Assembly (NCBI GenBank): GCA_001938485.1
Contig: MQRK01243661.1
Location: forward strand, 18,386 to 82,385
Direction of reading: 5' to 3'
DNA from: Girardia tigrina
Taxonomy: Eukaryota; Platyhelminthes; Tricladida; Dugesiidae
DNA length: 64,000 bases
How positions within the stretch are numbered: the first letter of the stretch is position 1; every line of letters begins with the position of its first letter. Both the position numbers and the translations under genes were made by a program. This document shows positions 11,580 through 21,539 of the stretch, in pieces. A model generated the notes under the pieces. That model ran no database searches. It was not told the DNA's origin and saw only the letters and a program-made list of their open reading frames with translations.

Positions 11580-12880
11580 ATAAATAAGGCTTCATAAAAT
11601 GAGGTTGCTTTATGATAATATACATTTCACTCAAAAACTGATGAGAGACAATTGAAAAGCTTAACTAGAAATTTAAAAGATTTGTTCTTCGTTTATTTTT
11701 CACTATTTTTCATCGATGGGATGCGCATTGGTTGAGCAGCGCTTCACTTAAAAAATATATGAAAATTACTCGATTACTTATTTACCTCAAAAGAGCAACA
11801 CGTTTTTTGGGCTGATCACAGGTATGTCACAACAATGGACAATACTTCAAATAAAATATTTTTATATAATAAACGTGTATTGTATGTACAACAAAATATC
11901 ATGGTATAATAATGTAGATTGCTTATCTAAAATAAATAAAACTCGTGTTCAGTCACGTTCAATTTTTTTTAATTTGTTCTCAATTCATTCTGTAAAAACA
12001 ACACCAATAAATAGTACGAATAAAAGACAAATCCAATTTTACAATAAAATATTCAAAGAAATAAAATTTTAAGAACTCGAATTTAAGACGGATCTTGTTT
12101 TATAATGTATTTTCTGTGATATGGTAGCTCCTTGTGAACTAATAGTGAGCTTATATTATAAAATTAATATTTTCTTGATGACCTTGCGATAAAAAATAAT
12201 TTAATTAAAGATTTTGTTTTAAAAATTGATTATGTTTCAGAATTTCGTACTTCATCATCTGCAATTATAATTTAATATTTGTTTTAATGTTATTTTTTTT
12301 TAAAAAAAGTTAGTCTTAAGAGTGATTTTAATTTATTTTAATTAAGATATTATTGGATAATAATGGCAATATGTTTATAGAATTTAATTTAAGATTTTAA
12401 GATTTGAAACGGATTTTCTATGTCCATGTTGAATGTCTATTAATGGTATGAGGAGTTAGTTAATTTTCTTTTCGGAATCATGTAATCCAAATAGGAAATC
12501 GTTGTCCTCTGTCTGTTGGACAGATATTTTAAAGATAAGTAAAAAGCAGATGATCAGCAATAATTTCTTATAAAAATCGATTAAGATAAGCATTCAATCG
12601 GTCATAATTCTTCTATGAAGACCTGACAGAGGTGGGCCGGTACCTGATGAAGGACAACATACCTGAAGTCTTCTTTGAGAATATAGAAAAACTCGCAATG
12701 AGGATTTTAAAACCCATTTAAAAAACCCTAACCGAAGCATTATTGTTGCATTGTTGTAATGATATAGATATAAAAAACACAGCGCGGTTAAACACGGTTA
12801 AAGGAAAAGAGGAGATAAACGACAAGATAAAGGCAGTCCATGACAAGATAAATATTTAAAGACTATGCAACGAATGCTAA
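11580..12880. other. AT-rich stretch, nothing firmly recognised
   Basis: Open frames here (for example 11824-12072) are AT-driven and show no domain. The part from about 12600 is less AT-rich and leads into the LTR-element fossil that follows, so it may be an unreadable upstream part of that fossil. Confidence 0.4.
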
Positions 12881-12884
12881 GACA

Positions 12885-13145
12885 TTAGAACACCTTTGTG
12901 AATTGAACAAAAACAAGTTATTATGGATAACATTTGTAAAAATGAATGATGTTTTAAGGACATCACCGATTATAGGAATCTTAGAATTTGAGAAAGAATT
13001 TATTTTGGACAATATTAAAGCGGTATTATGCCAGAGAGACAAGAACGGACGCGAGAGGTTTATTGCATATGATCAATTACAAGAAAGAGTACTGCTTAAC
13101 TAGGAAAGAGATGGCTATATGTTATTTTTGGGTTTTAGTGTCTTA
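12885..13145 (+). mobile_element. Fossil LTR retrotransposon pol fragment (Ty3/gypsy-like RNase H)
   Basis: The stretch reads as the junction of reverse transcriptase and RNase H of a Ty3/gypsy-type Pol: a region like the family's usual ...L..SP.L..PDF.KEFILD, followed by AVLCQRD, RFIAYDQ and YCLTRKEM, which correspond to the family's AVLSQ, IAYAS and NYCVTRKE landmarks. Only about 260 bp survives. No terminal repeats are seen next to it, and a Penelope-like 3' tail abuts its downstream edge. An old, broken fragment. Confidence 0.65.
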
Positions 13146-13149
13146 TGGG

Positions 13150-13400
13150 CCCATTAAAACTGTTTCAAATTCTAAAATCTTTAATTAAATTTTAAAAACA
13201 TTTTGACAATATCATCCAATAATATCTAAAATAATTAAAATAAATCGAAAAATCATTCCTTTAAAACTAACATTAAAAACAGCAAATTTAAAATTATAAA
13301 TTCTGATGATGGAATACAAAATTCCGAAACATGTTCAATAATCAATTTCTTAAAAAAAGCTTTTACAAAATTATTTTCATGTATGTATATATATATAAAT
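13150..13400 (+). mobile_element. Penelope-like element, 3' terminal fragment
   Basis: This stretch matches the last ~250 bp of the longer copy at 33.8-34.1 kb: CTGTTTCAAATTCTAAAATC, then AACATTTTG and ATCATCCAA, then the CTGATGATGGAA block and GAAACATGTT, ending in a short TA tract near 13385. Because it starts inside the element it looks like a truncated copy, inserted beside or into the LTR-element fossil. It carries the better preserved of two hammerhead motifs. Confidence 0.6.
13294..13350 (+). ncRNA. Hammerhead ribozyme motif (Penelope-like element type)
   Basis: The conserved core CTGATGA lies at 13303-13309 and GAAA at 13326-13329. Between them GGAAT (13311-13315) pairs perfectly with ATTCC (13321-13325) around a 5-base loop, giving stem II with one extra U next to the core. 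After GAAA, the sequence CATGTT can form the very short stem III and leaves U-U at the cleavage position, which satisfies the UH rule. Flanking AAATT and AATTT could form part of stem I. Penelope-like elements are known to carry hammerheads in their terminal repeats. Activity of this copy is untested. Confidence 0.5.
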
Positions 13401-15180
13401 TGATGAATCTCTTATAAAACAACTTGTATCCGGAGACGGTTTCAATTTAATTGCAACTGAACATTGGGAAATGAAATCAGCACATTGTTAATAAATAAAA
13501 GTATGCGTGTTTTCCCAGAATAACCTAATATCCAGCAGATGGTGTTATTTACCAATTAGACGACTTCTTTATCGATTTTCATTTGAAAATAGTGAAAATG
13601 CAATTGATATATCAATCTGTATTGAAATGTATATTTATATATGCATTGGTGAACTAGCATCTAATTGATCACGAATTTGCTTTCTCTTCGTTTCGATAGA
13701 TTTGTTATTAGTTATCAGATGTAAATTGTGATTAATATCAGTAATTTGTTACCAAACATCGTTTTTATATATTATACATTTTGATGAAAATAAATGTTTC
13801 CTTTGATTTTTTTTAATATGTAACTTGAATAATTTAACATTTGCACTTTCTCAACTTCTGCAAGTACCAAAATGCATTTTAAAATTGTTTATTTTTGTTT
13901 TTTACTAATAAATGTAAATTAATTGTTTTATTTTCGTCATATCAGGAACTTTAGAGAGAATAAATAAAAAAATCCTTCATTTCCAATAATGTATAATATA
14001 CCCTGTCTTTTCCATCGATGAAGTCAGCTGCTGCTGCTTAAGTCAATAATTGAAGGAAGATAATATTCTGTGTTTGTAGTATTCGACACGAACGTGTTGA
14101 CATTGTAAGAAATTAGTTTTTTAAAGTAATTTACGACAAAGGTAATGCTAATAAATACATTTGAAATCAGATGGCAATTGGTCCTAATATAAGTTTATGG
14201 CAACATTTACCTATATTAAGATGATATTCAAATTTTCTCTTTCTGGACAAAGTTTTCAAACATCCAATGCATTAAATTTTGCGGAGATTGTGTCGAGATT
14301 GAGGTACTCCATGTGATTCGATATTCTTTTTTATTTCTTACAATTCATTTTTCAAAGACTTTACAGTTTCTACTTTCTTTATTAAAGAAACAAATTAAAT
14401 TAATTAATAAAAATCGTAGCCTCAAAAATCCCATCTTATAGTAACCAAATATTAAATAAATACAAATATATTAATACCGGATTGAGTCATTTATTTAAAA
14501 CCAAAACCAATTTTTAAATTTAGATGTGTTCTTGCAAATTGTTACGTCTTAAAAATATTGTTTCGTGGCCAGACCTGATTCTTATTGAATTTACAATGTA
14601 CATAATAATGCAAAAATAATATAAACTTCAAATATATTAATATATTTTTACTTGTTTTATTATCGCAATTTTAACATTCGCAATATGGTAATAAAAGATA
14701 CATAATGTTATCTAAAGGTCAAAAGTTACGTGTGATAACGTAAATATAGATATTCATTCAATTCTAATTGTTCGATTCATATTATTCATAAAAATGTTGA
14801 TTTTAATGATTTAATAGTAAACATGATTTGCGCTTTGGTTTTGTTTGTTTTAGATTACACCATGTCGTTTAATTAACGTATTGTAAATGAATTGTACGGT
14901 TACTGTAGAAGCTATATAGAACACATCAAACAATCTTTTAAGACCATTTTATTTTGTGAAATAGTTCAAAAATCATTAATTCTCATGATTAACTTTTTAT
15001 GATCATTCAATTATAATAAATCAATGCTTTTGAAATTCCTTAAAAATTTAATGAAAAATTTAAATTAAATATTAAATATATATATTTTCATTATTTTTTA
15101 CTTTTTGTCATTTTAGCTAATGGAAATGTATTATTTGATTCTCTTTTAACTTGAAAAGTTAGAAAAACTAAATAAATACA
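13401..15180. other. AT-rich intergenic stretch, nothing recognised
   Basis: No protein-like frame or repeat pair was found. The part near 14000-14060 is slightly less AT-rich but has no supported frame. Confidence 0.4.
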
Positions 15181-15189
15181 CTAATCACT

Positions 15190-16120
15190 CGATTTATGCG
15201 GTTGATACGTTCCATGAAAAATCGCGTAGAGTGAAACGCAGAATCCATGCTAAAACGATTTGTTCTCAAAAACTAAAAATCGCGTAAGGAACTCATTGAA
15301 AACCAAAGATACGTTCCAAAATCTGCTTAAACTGAAATTATAAGTTCATGCTAACTACAAAGATTGGAATTTTTAAAGATTTTGAAGACAGTAAACATAC
15401 AGTTTCTTTATCGTGTATTTTTACAGATTATTACGAATATGAAGTTTTTGATAACGCATAAACTACTAAGTTTTAATTAATTAAAAAATCAACTGCTCTA
15501 ATTATCAAATCCAGGATAATTTTGTCGTAACTGGTTCTACATCACTGTCACATGAAATAGATTGGGCACTCTCAATTTTATTTCTGGTAATAGATTCCTT
15601 TTTAGTCTTGTCTGTAACGCTTGTTATTAATTGCTATTTTTATTTTTGGTAAATTCTTTAAAAAATTCGTCACACTAAACACTAGATTTGTACGGTTCTC
15701 GGATCGATATGTAAAATTTAGTTTACACATTTTCTGACAAATTGAAGTCTTCTCAAAGGCTTTTGCAGTGAATGTATTTACCTCATTAAGTTCGGTGCAA
15801 GAAGCAGTTTCCGGATCAGGTGTCGATTCACTTACTAAATTTATGAATTCATCATCATCTATTTCCTGTTCTGCAAATGATTCTCTTACATCGTCAACAG
15901 TCAAATCAATAAGTTCATCTCCTATAAATTCGCGAGACAAACCTATAAGACCTGAAATGTCTGTATCCATTTTCTAAATTATTTTATTTCTTCTAAAAAA
16001 CGTTTTTGGGTTGATAAACTAATTTCGGCAAATGCGAAAGCAAAACATTTCATGTAATTTGAAATCTTAATTGCTTTTCCAACTTTTAATAACAGTTAAT
16101 TCGTAATTTTCATCTATTTT
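15190..16120 (-). pseudogene. Possible pogo/Tigger-like transposon remnant
   Basis: A minus-strand frame (15970 to 15602) encodes MDTDISGLIGLSREFIGDE followed by LTVDDVRESFAEQ and DDDEFINLVSES. Acidic blocks of the type (V)DDV...L..E...L...E are typical of the C-terminal tail of pogo/Tigger and jerky-like transposases. Downstream, at 15195-15320, are repeated cgcGTAGAGTGAAACGC-like and AAAATCGCGTA words of the sort seen near Tigger termini. No DDE residues are visible, so this is a tentative call; the frame may equally be an unrelated short gene. Confidence 0.35.
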
Positions 16121-16381
16121 GTTTAATATGTATTCCAAGAAGTGGTGTCAGCAGGAATGTATACGACTACAAATTTTTGTTTTTTTAAAGAATCGTGTAT
16201 TATGATTGCCCCATATACCGAGTCCGAACGAATCGATGCCATGCAAAACGAAAGGCAGAGTTCGTACAAAATTGGAGAATTTCTTCGCTTAAAAATACAA
16301 ACCATATGAATTGAGGGATAAGTGTTAATCATTCTTTTGCAACACGAGGCTCCGAGTATCAATAAATTTGTATTTATTTAA

Positions 16382-16601
16382 CCCCTTTACCGTGTGTCAC
16401 GAGTTAACTCGTCATATGAAACCTTGGACTTAACCCCAAAAATTCTTCTTTATATTTACCTCATAAATTCTAAATGTCAACTCATTTTCACTCACAATGA
16501 TGTTTTATTTTGTCAGGACAACATAACAAATCAAATAAAGAAAAAAGAAAGAAAACAATTACACAGTTTCCAAAAAAAATTTTTTTTCCATGGTAAAGGG
16601 G
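16382..16601. mobile_element. piggyBac-type MITE, 220 bp
   Basis: The element is bounded by TTAA on both sides (16378-16381 and 16602-16605), the exact target used by piggyBac, and its ends are CCCCTTTACC and the perfect inverse GGTAAAGGGG. A perfect 14 bp palindrome, ACGAGTTAACTCGT, lies 17 bp from the left end (16399-16412), a subterminal site of the kind transposases bind. The interior has no transposase, so the element is non-autonomous. Confidence 0.8.
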
Positions 16602-16721
16602 TTAATATTTGATTACTATAAGATGAGGTTATTGAGACTATGAATTTTATTATCTTATTTCCAGTTCTTGAAATTTTGTCTATTTTATTTTTTGTTTTTT
16701 TTAACTCAAGTTATTTTGTAG

Positions 16722-16967
16722 CGTATGAAAATAAATTTGTTTGCATTAACAACAAACAATAAATTGCAATATTCTCATTTAACAAATTCATTTGAAAATA
16801 GAACAACTAGCTCTACCAGTGGCGATATTCCAATAATGACCACATGCAATTATACAAATATTTCGGATTTGCGTTTTGCCAATTATTACGAAAATAATTT
16901 GTTGCAATTTCAAATTATGTTCTTAAAATGTATTTTTATAATTAGTTATTTATTGTGGCTTTTTTAA
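16722..16967 (+). CDS. Candidate last exon with a C-terminal membrane segment
   Basis: A splice acceptor (TTATTTTGTAG) is followed by an open frame of about 80 codons ending at 16967, and a polyadenylation signal AATAAA lies at 17021-17026. The protein is Ser/Thr/Asn-rich (SFENRTTSSTSGDIPIMTT) and finishes with a hydrophobic stretch (MFLKCIFIISYLLWLF) at the very C-terminus, the layout of a tail-anchored or single-pass membrane protein. The NYT and NRT sequons would suit an outside face. I do not recognise the family and have not found the upstream exons. The high AT content makes a chance frame possible. Confidence 0.3.
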   Translation, partial: RMKINLFALTTNNKLQYSHLTNSFENRTTSSTSGDIPIMTTCNYTNISDLRFANYYENNLLQFQIMFLKCIFIISYLLWLF

Positions 16968-17020
16968 TTTATTTGAAGATCGTTCTTATATGTAATCATT
17001 GTTCAATTGTAATTTGTACC

Positions 17021-17026
17021 AATAAA
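17021..17026 (+). promoter_or_regulatory. Candidate polyadenylation signal AATAAA
   Basis: Lies 54 bp after the stop of the candidate exon that ends at 16967 and is followed by A-rich sequence. In DNA this AT-rich the hexamer occurs often by chance. Confidence 0.3.
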
Positions 17027-17389
17027 AGAAAAAAAGCAGGCCAAAATGGTTGAATATTAATATTAAATAATGTAATCGGCCAAATAAGGTCCTCTCATTT
17101 CTTAAATGTTTAATAAAAAAAACAAATTTGCTATTTATTTAATTAATTTAAATAAATATTTAATAAAAAACTTTTAGAAGTGAGAAAGCCTTATTTTGGA
17201 TATTAATTAATGGGTTTTAGTGTCTTTTCAATAATGATTCACATTTTGGCAGTTTGTTTTGGGAATTGAAACACTTCAATAGAACATAAAACTTTTTTTG
17301 GATTACATTACATTATATTTTTACAAAGTAACCAATGATCAAGAACCTGACTCGATCGACTCGACTGCGAATTCGAAATAATCCGGATT

Positions 17390-18600
17390 TTCAGATGACG
17401 ATTTGTCTTAAACGTTATTGAATAGTAGAGCATCATTTGAGATATAAAAGTAATCATATATAAAGACAACGGGTAGAAGTCTATATAACACGGAACAGAG
17501 TTTTCGTGAAGAAAAATTAAGAGGTGGTATGAAAAGGGGCTTAGTTCGAAGATTTTGAGATTTGTCTTGCAAATTTCAAATATTCTTAAAGAATGCTTGA
17601 GGGACAACATGCATACAAACAAACAGATGAGGAAATGTTTGAAATGATTTTGTTATTTTCTCTCATTATTATGCATACTTCTACATGCAAATGTGGAATA
17701 TTGTGCTGTTGATGAAATTCTATTTGGAATCAATTTAAATGTTTTGTTCTGATTTTAAAGAAAAATTTTAATCAACAGACAACAATTTATCAATATGCAC
17801 GATTCTGGAATGTATTTGAAATGTTTTTCAATGTAAATATATGAAAGTTACATTGGATATATTTTGTACTAAATCTCGGTGTAAGAAGGGATTAAAGTAA
17901 GAAATTGTTAAATGATGCAAACAAAATATTATTATACCATATTGTGAAGAATTTAAAGCATTTAAGAAGAGTATATGCAAAAATATATGGAGTGCCACAG
18001 TGGTTGCGATGGCACTCAAAGTTCAAAGCATACTCTTTAATAAGTCATAAATGATTTGTGGATCTTTATTTTAAAATTAATTGTTACCGGTGTATAAACT
18101 CAAAATTAGGAAAAACAAATCGTCATCGCAAAACCCAGATTAGGGAGCCTTCACAATCATGTCGATTGAGTAAGGTTCTTCATCATTAGTTACATTGTAA
18201 AAATTGAATCTCTTGTTTCAAAGGATGAGTTTTCTGTTCTACAGAAGGGCTTTGATTAGCATTACAAGCAGCAATTCTATGAATCAGCATTAATAGGATG
18301 CTATAATCAATTTATTAAATTTCAAAATCGGCAAAGTAAGACCATCTCAATTCCTAAAATAAATAAAAAGTTTTTGTCATTATTATCCAATAAAATCTTG
18401 AAAAATAAATGTTTCTTTTAATTTTACATTTTAAATTTTCAATATTATCACATTAAAAACAAAAATATTTAAATTGACATTCAAATATTAAAGACATTAT
18501 TTTCCCATAATAAGTATCGAAACTTCAAAATATGTTTAATAATGATTAAATAATAATTAACTAAATTATTTTCGAATTTTCTTTTGCACTTCCCTTTTAT
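17390..18600 (+). mobile_element. Penelope-like element, decayed copy
   Basis: About 1.2 kb matches the copy at 32.9-34.1 kb on the same strand. Shared segments include the block around ATATAAAGACAAC (17457), the peptide FKAFKKSICKNI (matched by LKAFKKSICKNI at 33.4 kb), the SVLQKGFD.HYKQQFYES block at about 18230-18290 and the 3' tail AAAGTAAGACC. The HYK-x-QF-x-ES pattern resembles the end of the GIY-YIG endonuclease domain of Penelope-like elements, where the Glu is catalytic. The hammerhead region near 18500 has decayed. The copy is broken in many places and is not translatable. Confidence 0.55.
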
Positions 18601-20110
18601 ATACATTTTTCATTAAAAGTATTTTTTCTTTAATAAATGGTCTTATAGCCATCAATGATTGCTTCTGGTCAAGACGATTCTACCTATCTCCAAAGTCAGT
18701 TCTCAAATTGAAGAAATTTACCTTTCAATTATATTTTTTGTTTGTTCTACAAAATCATTTTATTATTTTATAATTTTTTTAAATTTTTATTGTTTACTTG
18801 TTTTAAAAAAATAAGCCTAAATGTTATTTTTATTATTATCAATTTTAATTATTATACTAGAAGTACTACAGAAATGATTAATAGTTTCACGTTAATCCAT
18901 ATTCTCAGCAAATAATAAGATCATTAGTAGTTAATATTTTCAAAATGTACTTTTACATTGTTTATGTGGAAATAATTTATCATTTTATCCAACTGATTTA
19001 TGTTATATATATAAATTAATATTTATTTGAATATAAATTTGATAACAATTTATCAAACGAACCATTTATTTTATTAAAGATTAAATAAATAGAATTTCAT
19101 TTTTTTTTAGAATTTTTACAAAAATATTCAGTTGTTAATTCTTTATTAAAGACGTTAAATTTTTTAAATAATTACATTAAATGTATAATAAATTACGTTT
19201 ATTTAATCCTGATAAATATATGTATAATGAGAGTTAAGTATAAAGAACGTTAATAGAACGTTATAAAGTTAAGAATAAATAAACAACGTTACATGAAATA
19301 AAAAGGACATAAAATATCATATATTGAAAGTTATTTTGTAAATTAAATCGTTTTTAATGTAATATCTGCTTATGACCTTAATTTATGATTTAAGCATTCG
19401 GTAAGAGTTACATTATGGTTTATATGCTGTGAGAGGATGTCACAGAAGTCATTCCTTCTGGTAATATTCTATTTATTGTTGGATTATCAAAAATATTCTA
19501 ATCACCTCTAATTCAACATAAAATACTTTATCGTTGATATAAAACGCAACTTTTACAATAGAAAATTATTAGAATAACTTTAAATGTATTGATACAAATT
19601 TAAGACGATTGTTTTTTTCTATTGTTCTTACTTCAACATTACTTATAAATTGACATTAAAAATTTGAAATATTTTTTTTACAAAATTGCATTAAGAGAAA
19701 AAAATACAAATCTTTTCACATTTTATACATCTTTTTTTTCTTAAAATTAGTGGTAAATTTTATGTTCATTGTTTACTTTCATAAATTTCCTTGATATAAA
19801 CAATAAAAGTTTACAAAAACTTATTAATCAATTACACCTCAAAGATAGAAAAGATAAAAATTACGAATAAAAAATATTTATATTTAATAGATACAATATC
19901 GATTTCTTTGTCACATTTGAATTCCTTTTTAATCTGTAAAGACCTCTTTAAGACATTTTCAAGTGGAAACTTAATATTTTTTTAATATTTATATTTTGTA
20001 CACCATTTTTTCCAACTATAAAATAATAAGAATTGGTCATGCAATTTTATTCATGATTGTAATATTTTCTAAATTATTTTAACTATCAATTTTTTATTTG
20101 GATATGTATA
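18601..20110. other. AT-rich stretch, nothing recognised
   Basis: Both strands were searched for the missing N-terminal exons of Ptpmeg2 (expected peptides such as ARKFDV and VFIYDM) without success. A short frame near 18659 (MIASGQDDSTYLQSQFSN) follows a TAG but has no other support. Confidence 0.4.
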
Positions 20111-20119
20111 ATAAAGTGT

Positions 20120-20146
20120 ATATATCTATCTATCTATATATATATC

Positions 20147-20194
<48 letters not shown>
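20120..20194. repeat. (TA)n microsatellite
   Basis: ATCT units grade into a long run of pure TA. An overlapping frame of Ile-Tyr repeats is an artefact of this run. Confidence 0.9.
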
Positions 20195-20197
<3 letters not shown>

Positions 20198-21239
20198 ACA
20201 TATTTTGGGATTTTATGTTAATTTTAAGAGTATTCTGTATATTGCATGCGTATTATAAGAAAAAGAATAAAAGGAAATTAAAAAAAAGAAAATTAGTCAT
20301 AAATATTACCACCTTTTGAGGTAGTAAACACCGATAAGAATATTTGCAAAATCTTTGAAAATTATATAAGTTGTAATACTTATGTAAAAACTGGATCAAA
20401 ACTTTTTTTCTCTTAATTTTGTTATGATTCTGAAAAAAATATATAAAATTTGAAAAAAATTATAGAAAAGTTTAAAATAATTTTACAAAGAAAATATTAG
20501 AGTTTGGATCAATATTTGTATTAACAAAAATCAGCTTAATATTTTATAATATTCTATGATTTCTTTTACTCAACTAATTTAATAAATAAAAAAAACTATG
20601 TAAGCAAGCAAAAAATAAGTACCAGAGCACAATTAATTCTCGAAAAAGAAATCTTTGAATATTGAAATTAGTTATGGAGCGTTAAAATTAAATTTAATCT
20701 TTCCATATTATTTCTTTCGAAACCTTTGTTAAAAAAGGCTTTGCTCGATCTCCCTATTTTTCTCAAATACAACTTAAAACTACTTTTACCGAAAAATTCT
20801 TCAAAGATTTACGTTATTTGTGATGTGAATAATGCTTTAAAAAGTCTTTTATGTTAATGATCTAGAGCAAAGTTAAACTAGAATAAATCAGTATCAGAAT
20901 TTAATTAAAAAGTATTAAAGATTCTAACAAATTATGTTTTTCTCTTAACGTTAATTATTAATTAACAATTTTTTAATTGTCAAACAATTGATTTTACTGT
21001 AGATATAAAAATATTGTCTGATTATCCTTTTTTATCATTTTGTATTCATTAAGGCGCTGAAAAAATATTTTTAAAGTATAAACCAAAATAATTTTTTCAA
21101 AATATTATAAAGAAGAAATCTGTGAATTTTATTTTGTAATGCTTAATAGATTTTTGTCACGTTCACGATTTTCAGTTTCATTTATTGCTTTTATTAAACA
21201 ATTATTAAAATATTTAATAAGAATTTTATATACTTTTAG
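20195..21239. other. Presumed intron of Ptpmeg2, nothing recognised
   Basis: AT-rich DNA ending in the acceptor TACTTTTAG at 21231-21239. No upstream exon could be identified in it. Confidence 0.45.
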
Positions 21240-21539
21240 GGAGCTTATCCTGCTAGATTGTGTAAAGTCATTATTTTCACTCCTCCTCTGTGGTTTCGGG
21301 CAGCGTTTAATTTTTTACGTTTGTTCGTGAAGGATAAACTCCAAGACCGAGTGTGGATTTTAACCAAGAATGAAGATTTACATTGTCATTTAACAAAAGA
21401 AATTTTACCAATTAGTCTTGGTGGTTGTAAAAATCATAGTCATAAATCTTGGCTTAGAAAAGCCTTTAATTCACTTGGTTATTCGTACGAAATACTCGAT
21501 CAGAAAATGAATAACATCAGATACAATAATGATTTACTG
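21240..21539 (+). CDS. Ptpmeg2: Ptpmeg2/PTPN9 orthologue, CRAL-TRIO exon
   Basis: This exon encodes the C-terminal half of the CRAL-TRIO lipid-binding domain. It opens GAYPARLCKVIIFTPPLWF, matching the GAFPARLKKVLIVGAPIWF stretch of human PTPN9, and continues FLRLFVKDKLQDRVWIL and EILPISLGG, again position for position with the family. In PTPN9 this domain binds phosphoinositides and phosphatidylserine and targets the phosphatase to secretory vesicle membranes. The acceptor is at 21238-21239. The donor CTG|GTATCT at 21540 is preferred to a weaker one at 21478 because it leaves phase 0, which fits the next exon. The first half of the domain and the CRAL-TRIO-N helices are missing from view. 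Confidence 0.88.

Noticed and set aside
12903-13188. The two overlapping frames near 13.0 kb as host genes
   Set aside because: Their content matches the RNase H region of an LTR-element Pol, so they are treated as one fossil fragment.
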